This document shows positions 20,430 to 30,316 of a stretch of 64,000 bases of DNA, in pieces. A program made the position numbers and the translations under genes. The notes under the pieces were generated by a model. The model searched no databases. It saw only the letters and a program-made list of their open reading frames with translations, and was not told where the DNA came from. The DNA comes from Polyangium mundeleinium (GTDB taxonomy: Bacteria > Myxococcota_A > Polyangia > Polyangiales > Polyangiaceae), in the NCBI RefSeq assembly GCF_028369105.1, contig NZ_JAQNDO010000001.1:10882501-10946500 (forward strand), given 5' to 3'. Position 1 is the first letter of the stretch. Every line of letters begins with the position of its first letter.

Positions 20430-21677
20430 TCAGCCCTCGGGCGAAGGCGGCAGGGCGGGCAGCGGGGACCAGCGGGTAATACGGTAAATCTTGTCCTTGT
20501 CGCGAGGGCAATCGCCGCGGCCGTCGCAATTGCTCGTCGTCACGTAGAGCGCGCCCTCGGGCCCCGTCACCACGTCCCGGAGCCGCCCGAGCCCCGTCGG
20601 CCCCTCGCCCTGAAAATACACCTCGTGGTGCTCGACGCGCTTCGGGTCGTCCCTGTCGAACGTCACGCGGTGCAGGTGCTGCGAGCCGAGCGTCGCCACG
20701 AGCAGGCTCCCTCTCCACTCGCGAATCGCGTCCCCCTGGTAAAGCACGGCCCCGCCCGGCGGCGTCGCTTGCTCGAACACCAAGGACGGCGCCGTCACCC
20801 CGAGCGCCACCTCGCATCCGTAATACGTGGGCCACCCGAGATCGTCGCCGGCCCGTGCCCGCGTGATCTCGTCGTGCCCCTCCCGGCCCATCTCCCCGCT
20901 CGGCCCGTGATCCGCCACGATCACCTCGCCGCCGGGCGCGAACGCGAAGGCCTGCACGTTGCGCACGCCACTCAGGTACACGAGGCTCTTGCGGAATGGA
21001 TTGTCCCCGGGCACCTCCCCGTCGGGCGTCATTCGCAAGAGCTTCCCGCCGAGGCTCCGCGGGTCCCGCGCGAGATCCGGGTGCTGCGCGTCCCCCGTCC
21101 CTGCATACAACATCCCGTCGGGCCCGAAACGCAGCCGCCCGCCATTGTGGAAACGACCGGCCGGGATCCCCGCGACGAGCACCTTGTCGCGCGTCGCGCT
21201 CGCGCTATCGTCGGCGAGCCGATATCGTTCGATTTGATTCTCGGGCCCATCCGGCCCGCGCACCGTCACGTAAATGTAAAAATACCGATTTTGCGCGAAT
21301 TTCGGATCGACGGCGACGCCGAGAAGCCCGCCTTCCCCTTCCTGCACCGCGGGGAGCACGAGGATGGGCGGCGTGAGCCCACCTTGATGCACGAGCCGGA
21401 CGCGGCCGGGCCGCTCGGTCACGAGCATGTCGTCGTTCGGCAGGAAGGCGATTCCCCACGGCACTTCGAGCCCGTCCGCCACGGTCTCCGCTTTCAGGGC
21501 GGCGCCGCCGGCGGGCCCCGCGTTTCCTCCGGGGACGAGCGTGCATCGGGTATCGACGCGCGGCGCGCCGTTCGTCGAGCATCCGAGCCCGAGCGCGCCG
21601 AGGACCCCCCCGAGCACCACCCCGACGAGACCGTACCGGCTTCTGAGGAGGGGTCCTTGCGGGCAGGCGCGCGCCAT
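20430..21677 (-). CDS. PQQ-dependent sugar dehydrogenase family lipoprotein
   Basis: The 415-aa protein has a hydrophobic signal with lipobox LGLGC and then a six-bladed beta-propeller of the soluble glucose/sorbosone dehydrogenase type. Visible motifs are VPWGIAFLPNDDMLVTERPG, EGGLLGVAVDP, GGRLRFGPDGMLYAGTGD and GGKLLRMTPDG. Relatives oxidise sugars or sugar alcohols with PQQ in the periplasm. ATG at 21677 is chosen to give a normal lipoprotein signal; the frame is open to an ATG at 21785, which would overlap the next gene by 58 nt. Confidence 0.85.
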   Translation of the reverse strand: MARACPQGPLLRSRYGLVGVVLGGVLGALGLGCSTNGAPRVDTRCTLVPGGNAGPAGGAALKAETVADGLEVPWGIAFLPNDDMLVTERPGRVRLVHQGGLTPPILVLPAVQEGEGGLLGVAVDPKFAQNRYFYIYVTVRGPDGPENQIERYRLADDSASATRDKVLVAGIPAGRFHNGGRLRFGPDGMLYAGTGDAQHPDLARDPRSLGGKLLRMTPDGEVPGDNPFRKSLVYLSGVRNVQAFAFAPGGEVIVADHGPSGEMGREGHDEITRARAGDDLGWPTYYGCEVALGVTAPSLVFEQATPPGGAVLYQGDAIREWRGSLLVATLGSQHLHRVTFDRDDPKRVEHHEVYFQGEGPTGLGRLRDVVTGPEGALYVTTSNCDGRGDCPRDKDKIYRITRWSPLPALPPSPEG

Positions 21678-21727
21678 GAGGGCAACGCTTGCAAGCGGGA
21701 GGCCCGCGACGAGCGTTCCGCGTCGTA

Positions 21728-22633
21728 TCAGGGCGACGGGGTCGGGGGACTCCCGTTCCCTGTGGGAAGTAGAATCGGGAGCCACCGACCGAGCGTCAAG
21801 CCCACCATCGCGTCGTGTGGCATGGGCTCACGCGGCTGCACGTGCTCGAGCTCCCGCAGAAACCCGGACGCGGCGGGGTTCTCGGCCACGCCTTTCGTGA
21901 ACACCGCGCGAAAATCGCCGAACGGACGTTTCGCCCACGAGAGCGTCTGCCACGAGACGATCACGTGCATGTCGGATCGGCCGCTCGCCAGCACCTTCGC
22001 CATATCGGGGAGCATGCACGTGTCGATCGACAGCGCCGCGTGCACCTTCGTTTTCCCTCGGATCGCAGTCGCGATGCCGCCGCGCACGTTGCACCCGCCG
22101 CCCGAGTGCGCGGCGACGAGGATGCGACTCGAATCGATGCTGGCCGTGCCGCCCAGCGCTTTCCCGGTCTCGTCGACGAACCGATCGAGATCAAAAGCGG
22201 GCCAGCTCGTCACGGCGTTCGTCACGGCCGAGGGGACGATCGAGCTCGGCGCGGCCACGATCACCGGCGGGATCTTCCCGGCCTCGACGAGCCCGGCCAC
22301 GATGCGCCGCACGTCGCCCTCGTTTCCGCCGCCCATCCACCGATACTTGATGCGCTCGGTGTTCAGGCCGTGGATGAAGACCAGGAGCGGACGCTTGGCG
22401 TTCGCGTCCGCGAGGGCCGTTTGATGCACGAACGCCCGACCCAGCCAGGCGCGCTCCGGGTGTCCGACGTCCTTGCCGTCCCACGCGTAATCGATCGTCT
22501 TGCCGTCGAGCGGCGGCGGAGGCGGAGGCTTCTTGCCCTTGGCCCACGCGGGGGACGCGGCGAGGAGAAGGACGAACGTGAGCACGATCGTCGCGATCGA
22601 GGACGGGGCGCGGCGCTTCATGGGCGAACCCAT
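21728..22633 (-). CDS. Secreted alpha/beta-hydrolase-like protein
   Basis: The 301-aa protein has a signal peptide (SSIATIVLTFVLLLAASPAWAKG) and then a proline run. The hydrolase-like core has RPLLVFIHGLN as the strand before the oxyanion hole and VAAHSGGG as a nucleophile elbow with Ser. A family-specific pattern of acid and His residues follows (DTCMLPD, MPHDAMVGL). The substrate is unknown; esterase or peptidase are possible. Two in-frame ATGs (22633, 22621) give nearly the same signal peptide. Confidence 0.65.
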   Translation of the reverse strand: MGSPMKRRAPSSIATIVLTFVLLLAASPAWAKGKKPPPPPPLDGKTIDYAWDGKDVGHPERAWLGRAFVHQTALADANAKRPLLVFIHGLNTERIKYRWMGGGNEGDVRRIVAGLVEAGKIPPVIVAAPSSIVPSAVTNAVTSWPAFDLDRFVDETGKALGGTASIDSSRILVAAHSGGGCNVRGGIATAIRGKTKVHAALSIDTCMLPDMAKVLASGRSDMHVIVSWQTLSWAKRPFGDFRAVFTKGVAENPAASGFLRELEHVQPREPMPHDAMVGLTLGRWLPILLPTGNGSPPTPSP

Positions 22634-22692
22634 GATAGCGTAGGCGGGCAGGAAATCGCGGAAAAATCAGGCCGGCATGCCGGCGCATGCGC

Positions 22693-24456
22693 TCAGAAGA
22701 GCTCGCCGTCGCCTTCGCCTTCGCCTCGCCCGTGCGGGTTGCCTTTGCCGGGCAGGCTTTGCAGGTAATCGACCAGGTAGTCCCGCCGGAACGGCAGGAA
22801 GGCGGTGGCCAAGGCCGGCGAGACGGCCCACGCGCACTGGCAGGAGTCGGGTTCTGCGGTGCACGCCTTATTGCAGGTGACCCCGGTGGCCGTCGGCACG
22901 AGGACCGAATCGGAGACCTGCGTGAACGCGAGGGGCCGCACGCCCGGCGCGGACTCGGGCCCCGGCGCCACGTTGGGCCATACGATGCCGCCGCCGAGCC
23001 TCTCTGCGTTGGCCACGCCGCCGAAGATCGGCGCCGTCGACGTGGCGAGCTCGTGGCACCCTCCGCAGGCCTGGGACTGGGCTCGGCGCACGATCTCGGC
23101 GGGCGTGAGCGAGCTCCCGATCGCATTGAGCTTGGCCTGGATCTTCGCGGCGAAGGCCCCGTTGGGATTGAACACGAAGTTGTAGTTCGTGTCGTTGACC
23201 ACCGGCGTTCCGCCCGGGAGGAGTGCTGGTTGCGACGTGCTCTGCCCGCCGTTGAACTCCTTGCCCAATCGATTCATGTTGAAGAGGTTCGGGTCGCTCA
23301 GCGCGAGCGCGGGCACCTGGCTGATGAACCCCGTGGCGTTGTTCGGGTTGCGGAACGAGATCGCCCGCGGGCTCGTGTTGTTGTCGCTGAACAGACTTGC
23401 CTCGGGGTTCACCTGGGTCGGGACCATCCGGACCTCGGCCTTGCAATTCTGCTTTTTGGCCTTGCCATTGCAGGAACGCCGCAGGTGGTACTCGCGGAGC
23501 TGCCACGGCTGCCCGAGCCCGCCGACGGCGGCGTCGTTCAAGAACTGGTTGCTACGAATCTGGCCGCTCAGCGCCTCGCCCGTTTGGGGATCCCACTCGC
23601 CCGTGAAATGCTCCCACCGCAGGGCCGCCGGGAAGCCCGAGGCGCCTTTGAAGAAGAAGCGCTCGAGCTCCTCGGCCCGCTCCGACGGTTTATGCATGTT
23701 CGTGAGCCCGGCCCAGAGCTCGGCCACCTTCGCGCACCCCTTGAGGCCGAACGCAGGCTTCGGGTTCGGCAGGATCGCCTCGAAAATGAGGAGGTTGCGG
23801 TTGAGCAGAAGCTGGTTGCCGGCCGTCTTCAGGGGAGATTCCTGAGACCCCTTGGCGAAGATGATGCGGAACTGGCCGCAGTTTTGCCCATTGCCCGGGG
23901 CCAGATCGAATCGGTTGGCGATGGCGATCGGCGTGTAGGGATCGCAGCCCGGGCCGCTACAGTATGGGTTGTGCTTCGACAGATCCGCCAGCGCGCCCTC
24001 CTGCCGTGGGCACTCGATCGGGAAGCCGTTCAGCACCGGCCTGCCATTGGCGTCTTTCTCGTCGTCGCAGTGTTGCCCGTCGGAGAGGAAGCCCCCAGCC
24101 TTCGTGTTGTTCGTATCGAAGATGCTCTGGTAGAGCTTGACGGCGTCGAGGCCGCCCGGGTTCGACCCGCTGGTCGCCGCGAGTTGACCGAGCACTCGTT
24201 CCAGCGAGAAGAGAAAGTTTCCCTTCGAATCTTTGGCTTCGAGTGTCGGCAGATCCGTGATCATCAATGAGCGGTCGATGTTGATCACCAGCGGCTGTTC
24301 AGCCGGCTTCCCTCCGATTGCCTCCGCGTTCTCGTGTACGGGCTCCTCCGAAGGCCCGCAGGCGCCCACGCCGAGCAGCAAGAGGATCGAGAGACGCGCG
24401 GGAATCGCGCCGTGAAATGATCGTAAGCGGTCCGTCGGAGCACCGATGGCCCTCAT
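22693..24456 (-). CDS. Mono-haem cytochrome-like lipoprotein
   Basis: The 587-aa lipoprotein (lipobox VGAC) has one c-type haem site, CGGCH, at about residue 500, followed by a cysteine cluster (CNKACTAEPDSCQC). The N-terminal ~450 residues are a large domain with SIFDTNN, IANRFDLAPGNGQNCGQFRI and EHFTGEWDPQTG. I recognise it as a recurrent myxobacterial secreted family but know no function. The C terminus ends in an acidic Gly-Glu repeat. ATG at 24456 is fixed by a strong GGGAGGGG 9 nt upstream. Confidence 0.75.
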   Translation of the reverse strand: MRAIGAPTDRLRSFHGAIPARLSILLLLGVGACGPSEEPVHENAEAIGGKPAEQPLVINIDRSLMITDLPTLEAKDSKGNFLFSLERVLGQLAATSGSNPGGLDAVKLYQSIFDTNNTKAGGFLSDGQHCDDEKDANGRPVLNGFPIECPRQEGALADLSKHNPYCSGPGCDPYTPIAIANRFDLAPGNGQNCGQFRIIFAKGSQESPLKTAGNQLLLNRNLLIFEAILPNPKPAFGLKGCAKVAELWAGLTNMHKPSERAEELERFFFKGASGFPAALRWEHFTGEWDPQTGEALSGQIRSNQFLNDAAVGGLGQPWQLREYHLRRSCNGKAKKQNCKAEVRMVPTQVNPEASLFSDNNTSPRAISFRNPNNATGFISQVPALALSDPNLFNMNRLGKEFNGGQSTSQPALLPGGTPVVNDTNYNFVFNPNGAFAAKIQAKLNAIGSSLTPAEIVRRAQSQACGGCHELATSTAPIFGGVANAERLGGGIVWPNVAPGPESAPGVRPLAFTQVSDSVLVPTATGVTCNKACTAEPDSCQCAWAVSPALATAFLPFRRDYLVDYLQSLPGKGNPHGRGEGEGDGELF

Positions 24457-24794
24457 GTAGCCCCTCCCTGAATCGCGAGGCTTGAAGCACCCGCGAGCCA
24501 AGCAATCGCCGGAGCTTTCGCCCCGGCGACACGCCAGGGCCACGCACGCGGCTTATCAGGAGGATAGCGGGGAGAACTCGCGTGACCACCAAAAAGTGAG
24601 ACAGCTCACACGTGTATTGCGCCCGAAGCTACGACATCGCGTCCCGGCTGATGGCAATGGTGGCGGTGTCAGACGCGCCGCGCCCGGGGCATCGGAGGGG
24701 GACGGCGTGGGCGATCCGGCTGCGCTTCCGTGACGAAGAGGGCACGCGGCGTGGACATCGCGCCGAGCCATGCATGCACGAAAACGCGGGAAAG
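24457..24794. other. Intergenic region, no gene seen
   Basis: These 338 nt hold the promoter of the haem lipoprotein gene on the minus strand and the 3' flank of the phosphatidyltransferase gene. A small inverted repeat (GTGAG-ACAG-CTCAC, near 24596-24614) is visible. No convincing gene or intrinsic terminator is seen. Confidence 0.45.
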
Positions 24795-25601
24795 TCAGGC
24801 GAGGCGCTCGGTGGTGGCGGGCTCGGGGGCCGACTCGGGCTCGGCGTCGAGGCCGGCGCTCGGGTTCATCAGGCAATACACGACCCCGCCCACGGTGTAG
24901 ATCAGGGCGATGCCGAACAGGTACTCGGGCAGGATCCGCAGCGGGCCGCACAGGTACGCCCCGACGACGTTGCACACCGTGAACGCCTTGAGGACCTTGT
25001 TCTTGCCGAGCTTCAGCTTCGGCAGACGGACCGTGCTGACCATGAGCCCTGCGGCGATCACCAGCACGGCGGGGCTCGCGATGAGCGAGCGCTCGGGCAA
25101 ACCGTACTTGTCCCAGGTGAGGTACGCCGAGGCGATCATTGCGCCCATCAACGTGCCTGGCAGGCCGTAGAAGATGCCCTCGCCGCCCGTCGTCACGTTG
25201 AAGCGCGCGAGGCGCACGGCGAGCGCGAGCGCGTAGAGGCCCGAGGTCGCGAGGAGCGCGTGTTTCTCCCAGCCGAGCATCGGCCCGATCGGAAGCAGCC
25301 GGTAGTACACGAGCGCCGCCGGGGCGATGCCGAAGACCACGAAGTCGGCGAAGCTGTCGAACTCGACGCCGAACTTGCTCGTCGCGTTGAGCAAGCGCGC
25401 GGCGCTGCCGTCGAGCTTGTCGAGCAGGACGCCCCAGAGGATCATCCACGCTGCGAGGCGGAAATTGCCTTCTGCGCTCATCACGACGGAGCCGAGGCCG
25501 AGGAGAAGCGAAAGCCCGGTGAACCCATTGGGTACGAAGTAACGAAGCGGCGGCACGGCGCGGGATGGTACATCCGTCCGGGGCGCCGCGTCAAAACCCA
25601 T
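24795..25601 (-). CDS. pssA: CDP-diacylglycerol--serine O-phosphatidyltransferase-like enzyme
   Basis: The 268-aa membrane enzyme carries the CDP-alcohol phosphotransferase motif D-x2-DG-x2-AR-x8-G-x3-D-x3-D (LLDKLDGSAARLL...FGVEFDSFAD, ~residues 58-87) and about six to seven hydrophobic helices. This motif binds the CDP-lipid and metal. The family makes phosphatidylserine in the inner membrane; the closely related phosphatidylglycerophosphate and phosphatidylcholine synthases share the motif, so the acceptor is inferred from overall pattern only. The C terminus is acidic and Pro/Ala-rich. Confidence 0.8.
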   Translation of the reverse strand: MGFDAAPRTDVPSRAVPPLRYFVPNGFTGLSLLLGLGSVVMSAEGNFRLAAWMILWGVLLDKLDGSAARLLNATSKFGVEFDSFADFVVFGIAPAALVYYRLLPIGPMLGWEKHALLATSGLYALALAVRLARFNVTTGGEGIFYGLPGTLMGAMIASAYLTWDKYGLPERSLIASPAVLVIAAGLMVSTVRLPKLKLGKNKVLKAFTVCNVVGAYLCGPLRILPEYLFGIALIYTVGGVVYCLMNPSAGLDAEPESAPEPATTERLA

Positions 25602-25655
25602 TACGCGATCCTGTAGCGGAGGGCCCGGTGCGCAAAATGCTTCGCAGCGGCCCCT

Positions 25656-26501
25656 TCACGGAAACCAGGGCGGCGCTGCGGACTGGGCGCCGATCATGGA
25701 GCCGAGGCCGAGGGCGAGCGCTGCGAGAGAAAAGATACCCCAGCCGCGCGGGGTCTCTCGGAGGTGGAGCACGGCGGCCACGGAAGCGAGGTCTCCTTCA
25801 CGGACCGTGAAGAAGGGCGCCTTGCCGCGCACGAGCCGAGCGCCGCGGGCGCGGACGCGGTACGGGCCCCCGCCCGGCTCATCACGCCGGACCTCGCCGA
25901 CAGCCACGACGCGATGCCCCACGCGGACCATACCATAAGGGGCCGCGTTCACGTCGGCTGGCGTATCCGCGCCGTCCGAGCGCTCGACATGTAGCATGTC
26001 GCTGGCCGCATCCTGAAGGACGAGGGGATAGGTGACCCATACGTCGGCCGCGGCGGAGGCCGGCTGGCGGTCCTGGGCCGGGCGACCTCCCACGACCATG
26101 GCGTCGATCGCCACGCACTCATGGGGCAGAGCCTCGGCCACGCGGACCTGGTGCAAACGCGCGACGCGCTCAGAGAGGTGCCGGCCGAACGTGCCAGACA
26201 GGATGGAAATGGGGAACAGGTACACCCCGAGGAAGAGGCCTCCGAAGGCCGTCGGGTACCACGCCAAACCCCCAGAGACGGAGAGGACCCACTGCGTGCA
26301 AGCGTAAATGACGCCGATCCCCGGCCCGACCAGGACCGCCAGGAGGGTGGGGGTCAGGATGACGACGAGGGTGGCATGGAACATCCACTCGAGGCCCCCC
26401 AGCGACACCTGGACGGCGCGCGCCAGCAACTCTTCGATTTTTTTCACGCGGGAGAAACGGGCCCGCGGGTGCGCGATTCCCGCGCCTCCGTCGATTGTCA
26501 C
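25656..26501 (-). CDS. Hypothetical membrane protein
   Basis: The 281-aa protein has two hydrophobic segments in its first half (ATLVVILTPTLLAVLVGPGI and FGGLFLGVYLFPISILSG). A soluble middle part follows, with a beta-strand-rich section (MVRVGHRVVAVGEVRRDE...ARGARLVRGKAPFF), and a final hydrophobic helix (FSLAALALGLGSMIGA). This layout resembles E3-ligase/GIDE-like membrane proteins without a RING domain, but I cannot name a family. The GTG start at 26501 is uncertain. Confidence 0.55.
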   Translation of the reverse strand: MTIDGGAGIAHPRARFSRVKKIEELLARAVQVSLGGLEWMFHATLVVILTPTLLAVLVGPGIGVIYACTQWVLSVSGGLAWYPTAFGGLFLGVYLFPISILSGTFGRHLSERVARLHQVRVAEALPHECVAIDAMVVGGRPAQDRQPASAAADVWVTYPLVLQDAASDMLHVERSDGADTPADVNAAPYGMVRVGHRVVAVGEVRRDEPGGGPYRVRARGARLVRGKAPFFTVREGDLASVAAVLHLRETPRGWGIFSLAALALGLGSMIGAQSAAPPWFP

Positions 26502-26641
26502 GTTGTCCCGGCGCTCGTCGTCGGGACGGCGCGTCCGGAAAAAGTGGCAATCCGCGGGGCTTCGGCCAGGACGCCTCCCGCGCCCGGGCGCTCTGCGCCT
26601 CCGCCATTGATTCGCCGGAGCGCCCCTGCTACGCGGGCTTC

Positions 26642-27712
26642 ATGTCGACGCGCCTCGGGCTCCCCTTCGCCGTCCTTCTCGTGGCCCCCCTCGTCCTTCC
26701 GGCCTGCGGCGGCGCCGCTCCACGCGAGCCGGCCCGCGCCGTCGCGCCCGCGCCCGCAGCGCCCGCAGACGCTTCGCAGGGCGTGGCGCGCATCCGCGCC
26801 GACGCCGAAAAACTCGCCCCGCTCGTCCGTTCCGAGCTCGCCCGCCGATTCCTCTCGGCGGCGCCGTCGCTCCCGGCCGTCGCGCCCCGCACGTTGTACC
26901 GGGACGCGGAAAAGAAGCGCGTCGTCGACGCGGACGGTTGGTCGCGGATCCCGGACCGCGACGCATTCAAGCCGCTGCCCGTCGACGAGGAGTTTTATTA
27001 CAACACGCGGTACAGCTCTCCGCTCGCGTATACACGCGCGCTCGAGGTGCTCGGCGACGCGGGGGCCACGCTGTCGCCGGGATCCCGATTCTTCGATTTC
27101 GGGTATGGCGGCGCCGGGCACCTCCGGATGCTCGCGAGCCTCGGCGTGCATGCGGTCGGCGTGGACGTCGACCCGCTCCTCCCCGTGCTGTACGGCGCGC
27201 CCGGCGATCAAGGCGTGATCCCCGGCCTCTCGGGCGCAGCAGGCTCGCTGCGCCTCCTCCACGGGAGTTTCCCCGGCGATCCCACGGTCCGCGCGGCCTC
27301 GGCCGGGCCGTTCGACGTGATTGTCTCGAAAAACGTCCTCAAGAAGGGATACATCCACCCGGACCGGCCCGCGGACGAGAGCAAGCTCATCCGGCTCGGC
27401 GTGGACGACGCGACGTTCCTCGGCGCTGTCTTCGAGCGCTTGCGCCCCGGAGGGTTTTTCCTCATCTAAAACATCTGCCCGGCCCCGACGCCCCCGGACA
27501 AACCCTTCGTGCCCTGGTCCGACGGCCGCTCCCCGTTCCCGCGCGAGGCCTTCACGGCGGCGGGATTCGAGGTGCGTGTCATCGATCGGGACGACACCGA
27601 GGCGATCCGGACGATCGGACGCGTCCTCGGCTGGGATCAGGGGGAGGACGCGATGGACCTCCAGAACGACCTATCCGTGCTCTATACCCTCGTGACGCGG
27701 CCGCCCGGGTAA
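26642..27712 (+). pseudogene. Lipoprotein with methyltransferase-like fold, interrupted by in-frame TAA
   Basis: The reading frame starts at ATG 26642 with a lipoprotein signal (lipobox LPAC). It continues as a class-I methyltransferase-like fold: SRFFDFGYGGAGHLRML resembles motif I, and GVDVDP ends the second strand. It stops at TAA 27467-27469 after PGGFFLI. The same frame continues without another stop to 27712 with NICPAPTPPDKPFVPW and FEVRVIDRDD, the expected C-terminal strands. One base change (TAC to TAA) in a normal Tyr codon explains this. The truncated 275-aa product would lack the last two strands. A methyltransferase fold with an export signal is itself odd, since SAM is cytoplasmic. 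VgrG begins 21 nt downstream. Confidence 0.7.
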
Positions 27713-27733
27713 TATCGTCAACGCGACCCGCCC

Positions 27734-29952
27734 ATGGCCCACTCCGTCGACCCCAGGACCCACTTCGAACTCCGCATCGGGCAGCTCGACTTCGGCCGCC
27801 TCACGATCGTCAACCTCGCCGGCGAGGAGCGCATCTCGCGGCCGTTTGTCTTCGACGTGGTCGTGTTTGCGCCGGCGCAGGGACTCGACGAAGGCAGCTT
27901 CGAGCGCGACACGATTGGCCAGGACGCCGTCTTGCGGATCGCGGTCCCCGACCAGGCTCCGCGCATCGTGCGCGGCGTGATCACGCGCGTGCGCGCCGAG
28001 GGCACCGTCGAACCGGGCCGGATCGCCTTCCGCCTGCGCATCGCGCCGCGGCTCGCGCTCTGCCGGCTGAACCAGCGGAGCCGCATCTTTCAGGACCGTA
28101 CGTTTCCCGAAATCATCGCCGCCGTGCTTGCGGGGCACGGCATCCCCTGCCGCTTCGACCTGCTCGGCCCTCACCCGCGCCGCGCGTATTGCGTGCAGCA
28201 CCGCGAGAGCGACCTCGCCTTCGTGCAGCGCCTTGCCGCGGAGGCCGGCGTCTTCTACCACTTCGAATGTCCCGGCGACGGGACCGACGACGGGAGGTCG
28301 TGGTTTTCGGCGACGCCCCCACCCTTTATCCGCGCATCCCCGGCTCCGAGATCCTCGTGTTCCGCAGGGCCGACGGCGCGACCACGCTCACGATCCGCGA
28401 GGACCAGGTCACGCGTTTTACACGCCAATCGAACGCGGCGACGGAAGGCACGCTCGTCCGAGATCACGATTTCCGCAAGCCCACGGCCGAGCTCCGGGCG
28501 AGCGCGGGCAAGGCGGAGAGCCTCGTCGTGTACGAGCACCACGGCGAGGACGAGGAGCCGGAGATCGAACCGGCGCGGGCGATCACGATGCTCGAACAGC
28601 GGAGGGCGCGCGCCGCGCTCGCCGAGGGGACGACGTATTGCCGCAGGCTCTCGCCGGGCCACCGCTTCACGCTCGAAGATCATGACGTCCCCGCGCTGAA
28701 CGGCGATTACGTCGTGGTCCGCGCCGTCCACGAAGGCCACGACCCGCAGCAGGCCGGGACGAACGATCCGGTCTTCACCACGACGTTCCGCGCGGCGCCC
28801 GCCGCGGTCGCCGTCCGCCCGAAGAAGCCGCGCCACACGATGCGCCAGGTGATGGAGACGGCGACGGTCGTGGGGCCCTCGGGGCAGGAGCAAGCACGTC
28901 CTGCGCGTGCAGGGCGACCGCGACGATCACGTGGCCGGCGCGCTCGTGCAAACGATCGAGGGCAGCGCGACCGTGAGCGTCTCGGGCGGCATGGCACAGA
29001 CCACGGGCGGTGACGTGGCGAGCGAGGTCCGGGGAAGCCGCACGGAGGTCGTGCACGGATCGGAGCAGCACACGGTGCACGGCGATCACATGACGGTGGT
29101 GATGGGCCAGAGCGTACTCCGCGTGGAGGCGGAGCACGCGGTGGTCGTGGGCGAGGGGCGCGACGACGGGATCGTCGAGACGAACGTCTCCGGCAAGTGG
29201 ATCGTATCGGCCGGAAAAACCGCCCGAATCCAGGCGGATCAGGGCATTTCGCTGGTGGTGGGGACAGCGTGGTGGAGATCCTCTCGGATCGGATCGTCCT
29301 GCGCGCGCGCCGCGTGGAGATCGAGGGGCAGGAGAGCGCGGCCATGATGGGCAAGGGCCCCGCCGTGCGCCTCGGCGAGGAGGCGGAGATCGTCTCCAAG
29401 GTGCTCAAGCTGTACGGCGAGAAATCGTCGATCGAGCTCGATCGGGACGCGAGCGTGAAGGGGACGCGCGTCCTTTTGAACTGCAAGGACAGCCGCCCCA
29501 AGGACCCGACGCGCGACGGGAAGGAGCCGGAGACCGTACAACTCCGCCTCCAGCTCACGGACGAGAACTTCGAACCTTACGCGGGCAAGCTCTACGACCT
29601 CGTCTGCGAGGGTTTCAAATGCGACGACACGACGGGGCCGGACGGGCGCGTCGAGCAAGACGTCCCGAAGGACGCGCAAACGGCGCGGAGCACGTTGTGG
29701 CTCGGCGAGGATCGCACGGGGCCGAAACGGGAGTATTCGGTGAAGATCGGCGCATTGCCCGACATCGCCTCGGTCGCGGGCGCGCAGGTGCGGCTGAAGA
29801 ACCTCGGGTATTACGTGGGCGCGGGTCAGGGCGAGATCGACGACGAGACGCGCGCGGCGCTCGCCTGGTTCCAGCGGGATCACGAGCTCGAAGCGTCGGG
29901 GGCGCTCGACGAGGCGACACAACGAACGCTGCTCGACGTGCACGGGAATTGA
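27734..29952 (+). pseudogene. vgrG: VgrG (TssI) type VI secretion spike, frameshifted and missing its OB-fold
   Basis: The first frame (27734-~28290) encodes the gp27-like VgrG N-terminal half, with RRAYCVQHRESDLAFVQRLA and FYHFEC. The remainder is spread over alternating frames: a -1 change at the GGG near 28292, a +1 change near 28891, and a -1 change at GGGG 29260-29263. Between GPSGQE and QGDRDDHVAG the whole gp5 OB-fold (normally well over 100 residues) is absent, so there is also an internal deletion at ~28891. The beta-prism repeats and a C-terminal extension remain. The extension ends in a peptidoglycan-binding-like module (QVRLKNLGYYVG...TRAALAWFQ), so the intact form was probably a specialised VgrG with a cell-wall-binding tail. 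Confidence 0.85.
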
Positions 29953-29959
29953 GGGTTTC

Positions 29960-30045
29960 ATGGCGATCCCCGAGGCGGAAAAGCAATTCATCCAGGCGGC
30001 GTACGAATCCATCGCGAAGGTCTCGAACCCTGCGGCGCACCCGGG
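29960..30045 (+). pseudogene. 5' fragment of the VgrG-linked gene cut by the IS element
   Basis: ATG at 29960, 7 nt after the VgrG stop, opens a frame that reads MAIPEAEKQFIQAAYESIAK and then about nine more codons before the left inverted repeat at 30046. Inside the element the frame stops at 30083-30085. The continuation is the frame entering at 31723. Tight coupling to VgrG suggests the intact gene encoded its cargo effector or an adaptor. Confidence 0.6.
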
Positions 30046-30070
30046 TGTACTGGTTCCCCGTGAACAGGAC
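30046..30070. repeat. Left terminal inverted repeat of the IS3 element
   Basis: The sequence begins TGTACTGGTTCCCC. Its 25 nt match the reverse complement of 31698-31722 at 18 positions, and the TG dinucleotide at the tip is typical of IS3 elements. Confidence 0.7.
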
Positions 30071-30316
30071 GCGGTCCCGGTATAGTAAAGTAAAACCTCT
30101 CCAAGGCAAGTCACAAGCGGCCTGAATTCGCGAGGCCCACGCGCCACCGAGAGTGCCACCGTGCTCGCGTTGGGCAACTCGCGTCCTCGCCATCCTCGCC
30201 GGGTTTGGCTTCCAGGCGGCCGCGGTTGCTGCCCGGCGCAGCCCCGAGCATCTCGCCGCGGCTGCGGGTGGCTCCGGGCGCGAGATTGCCCTTTGCTGCG
30301 CGCGGCGGCTCCGCGA

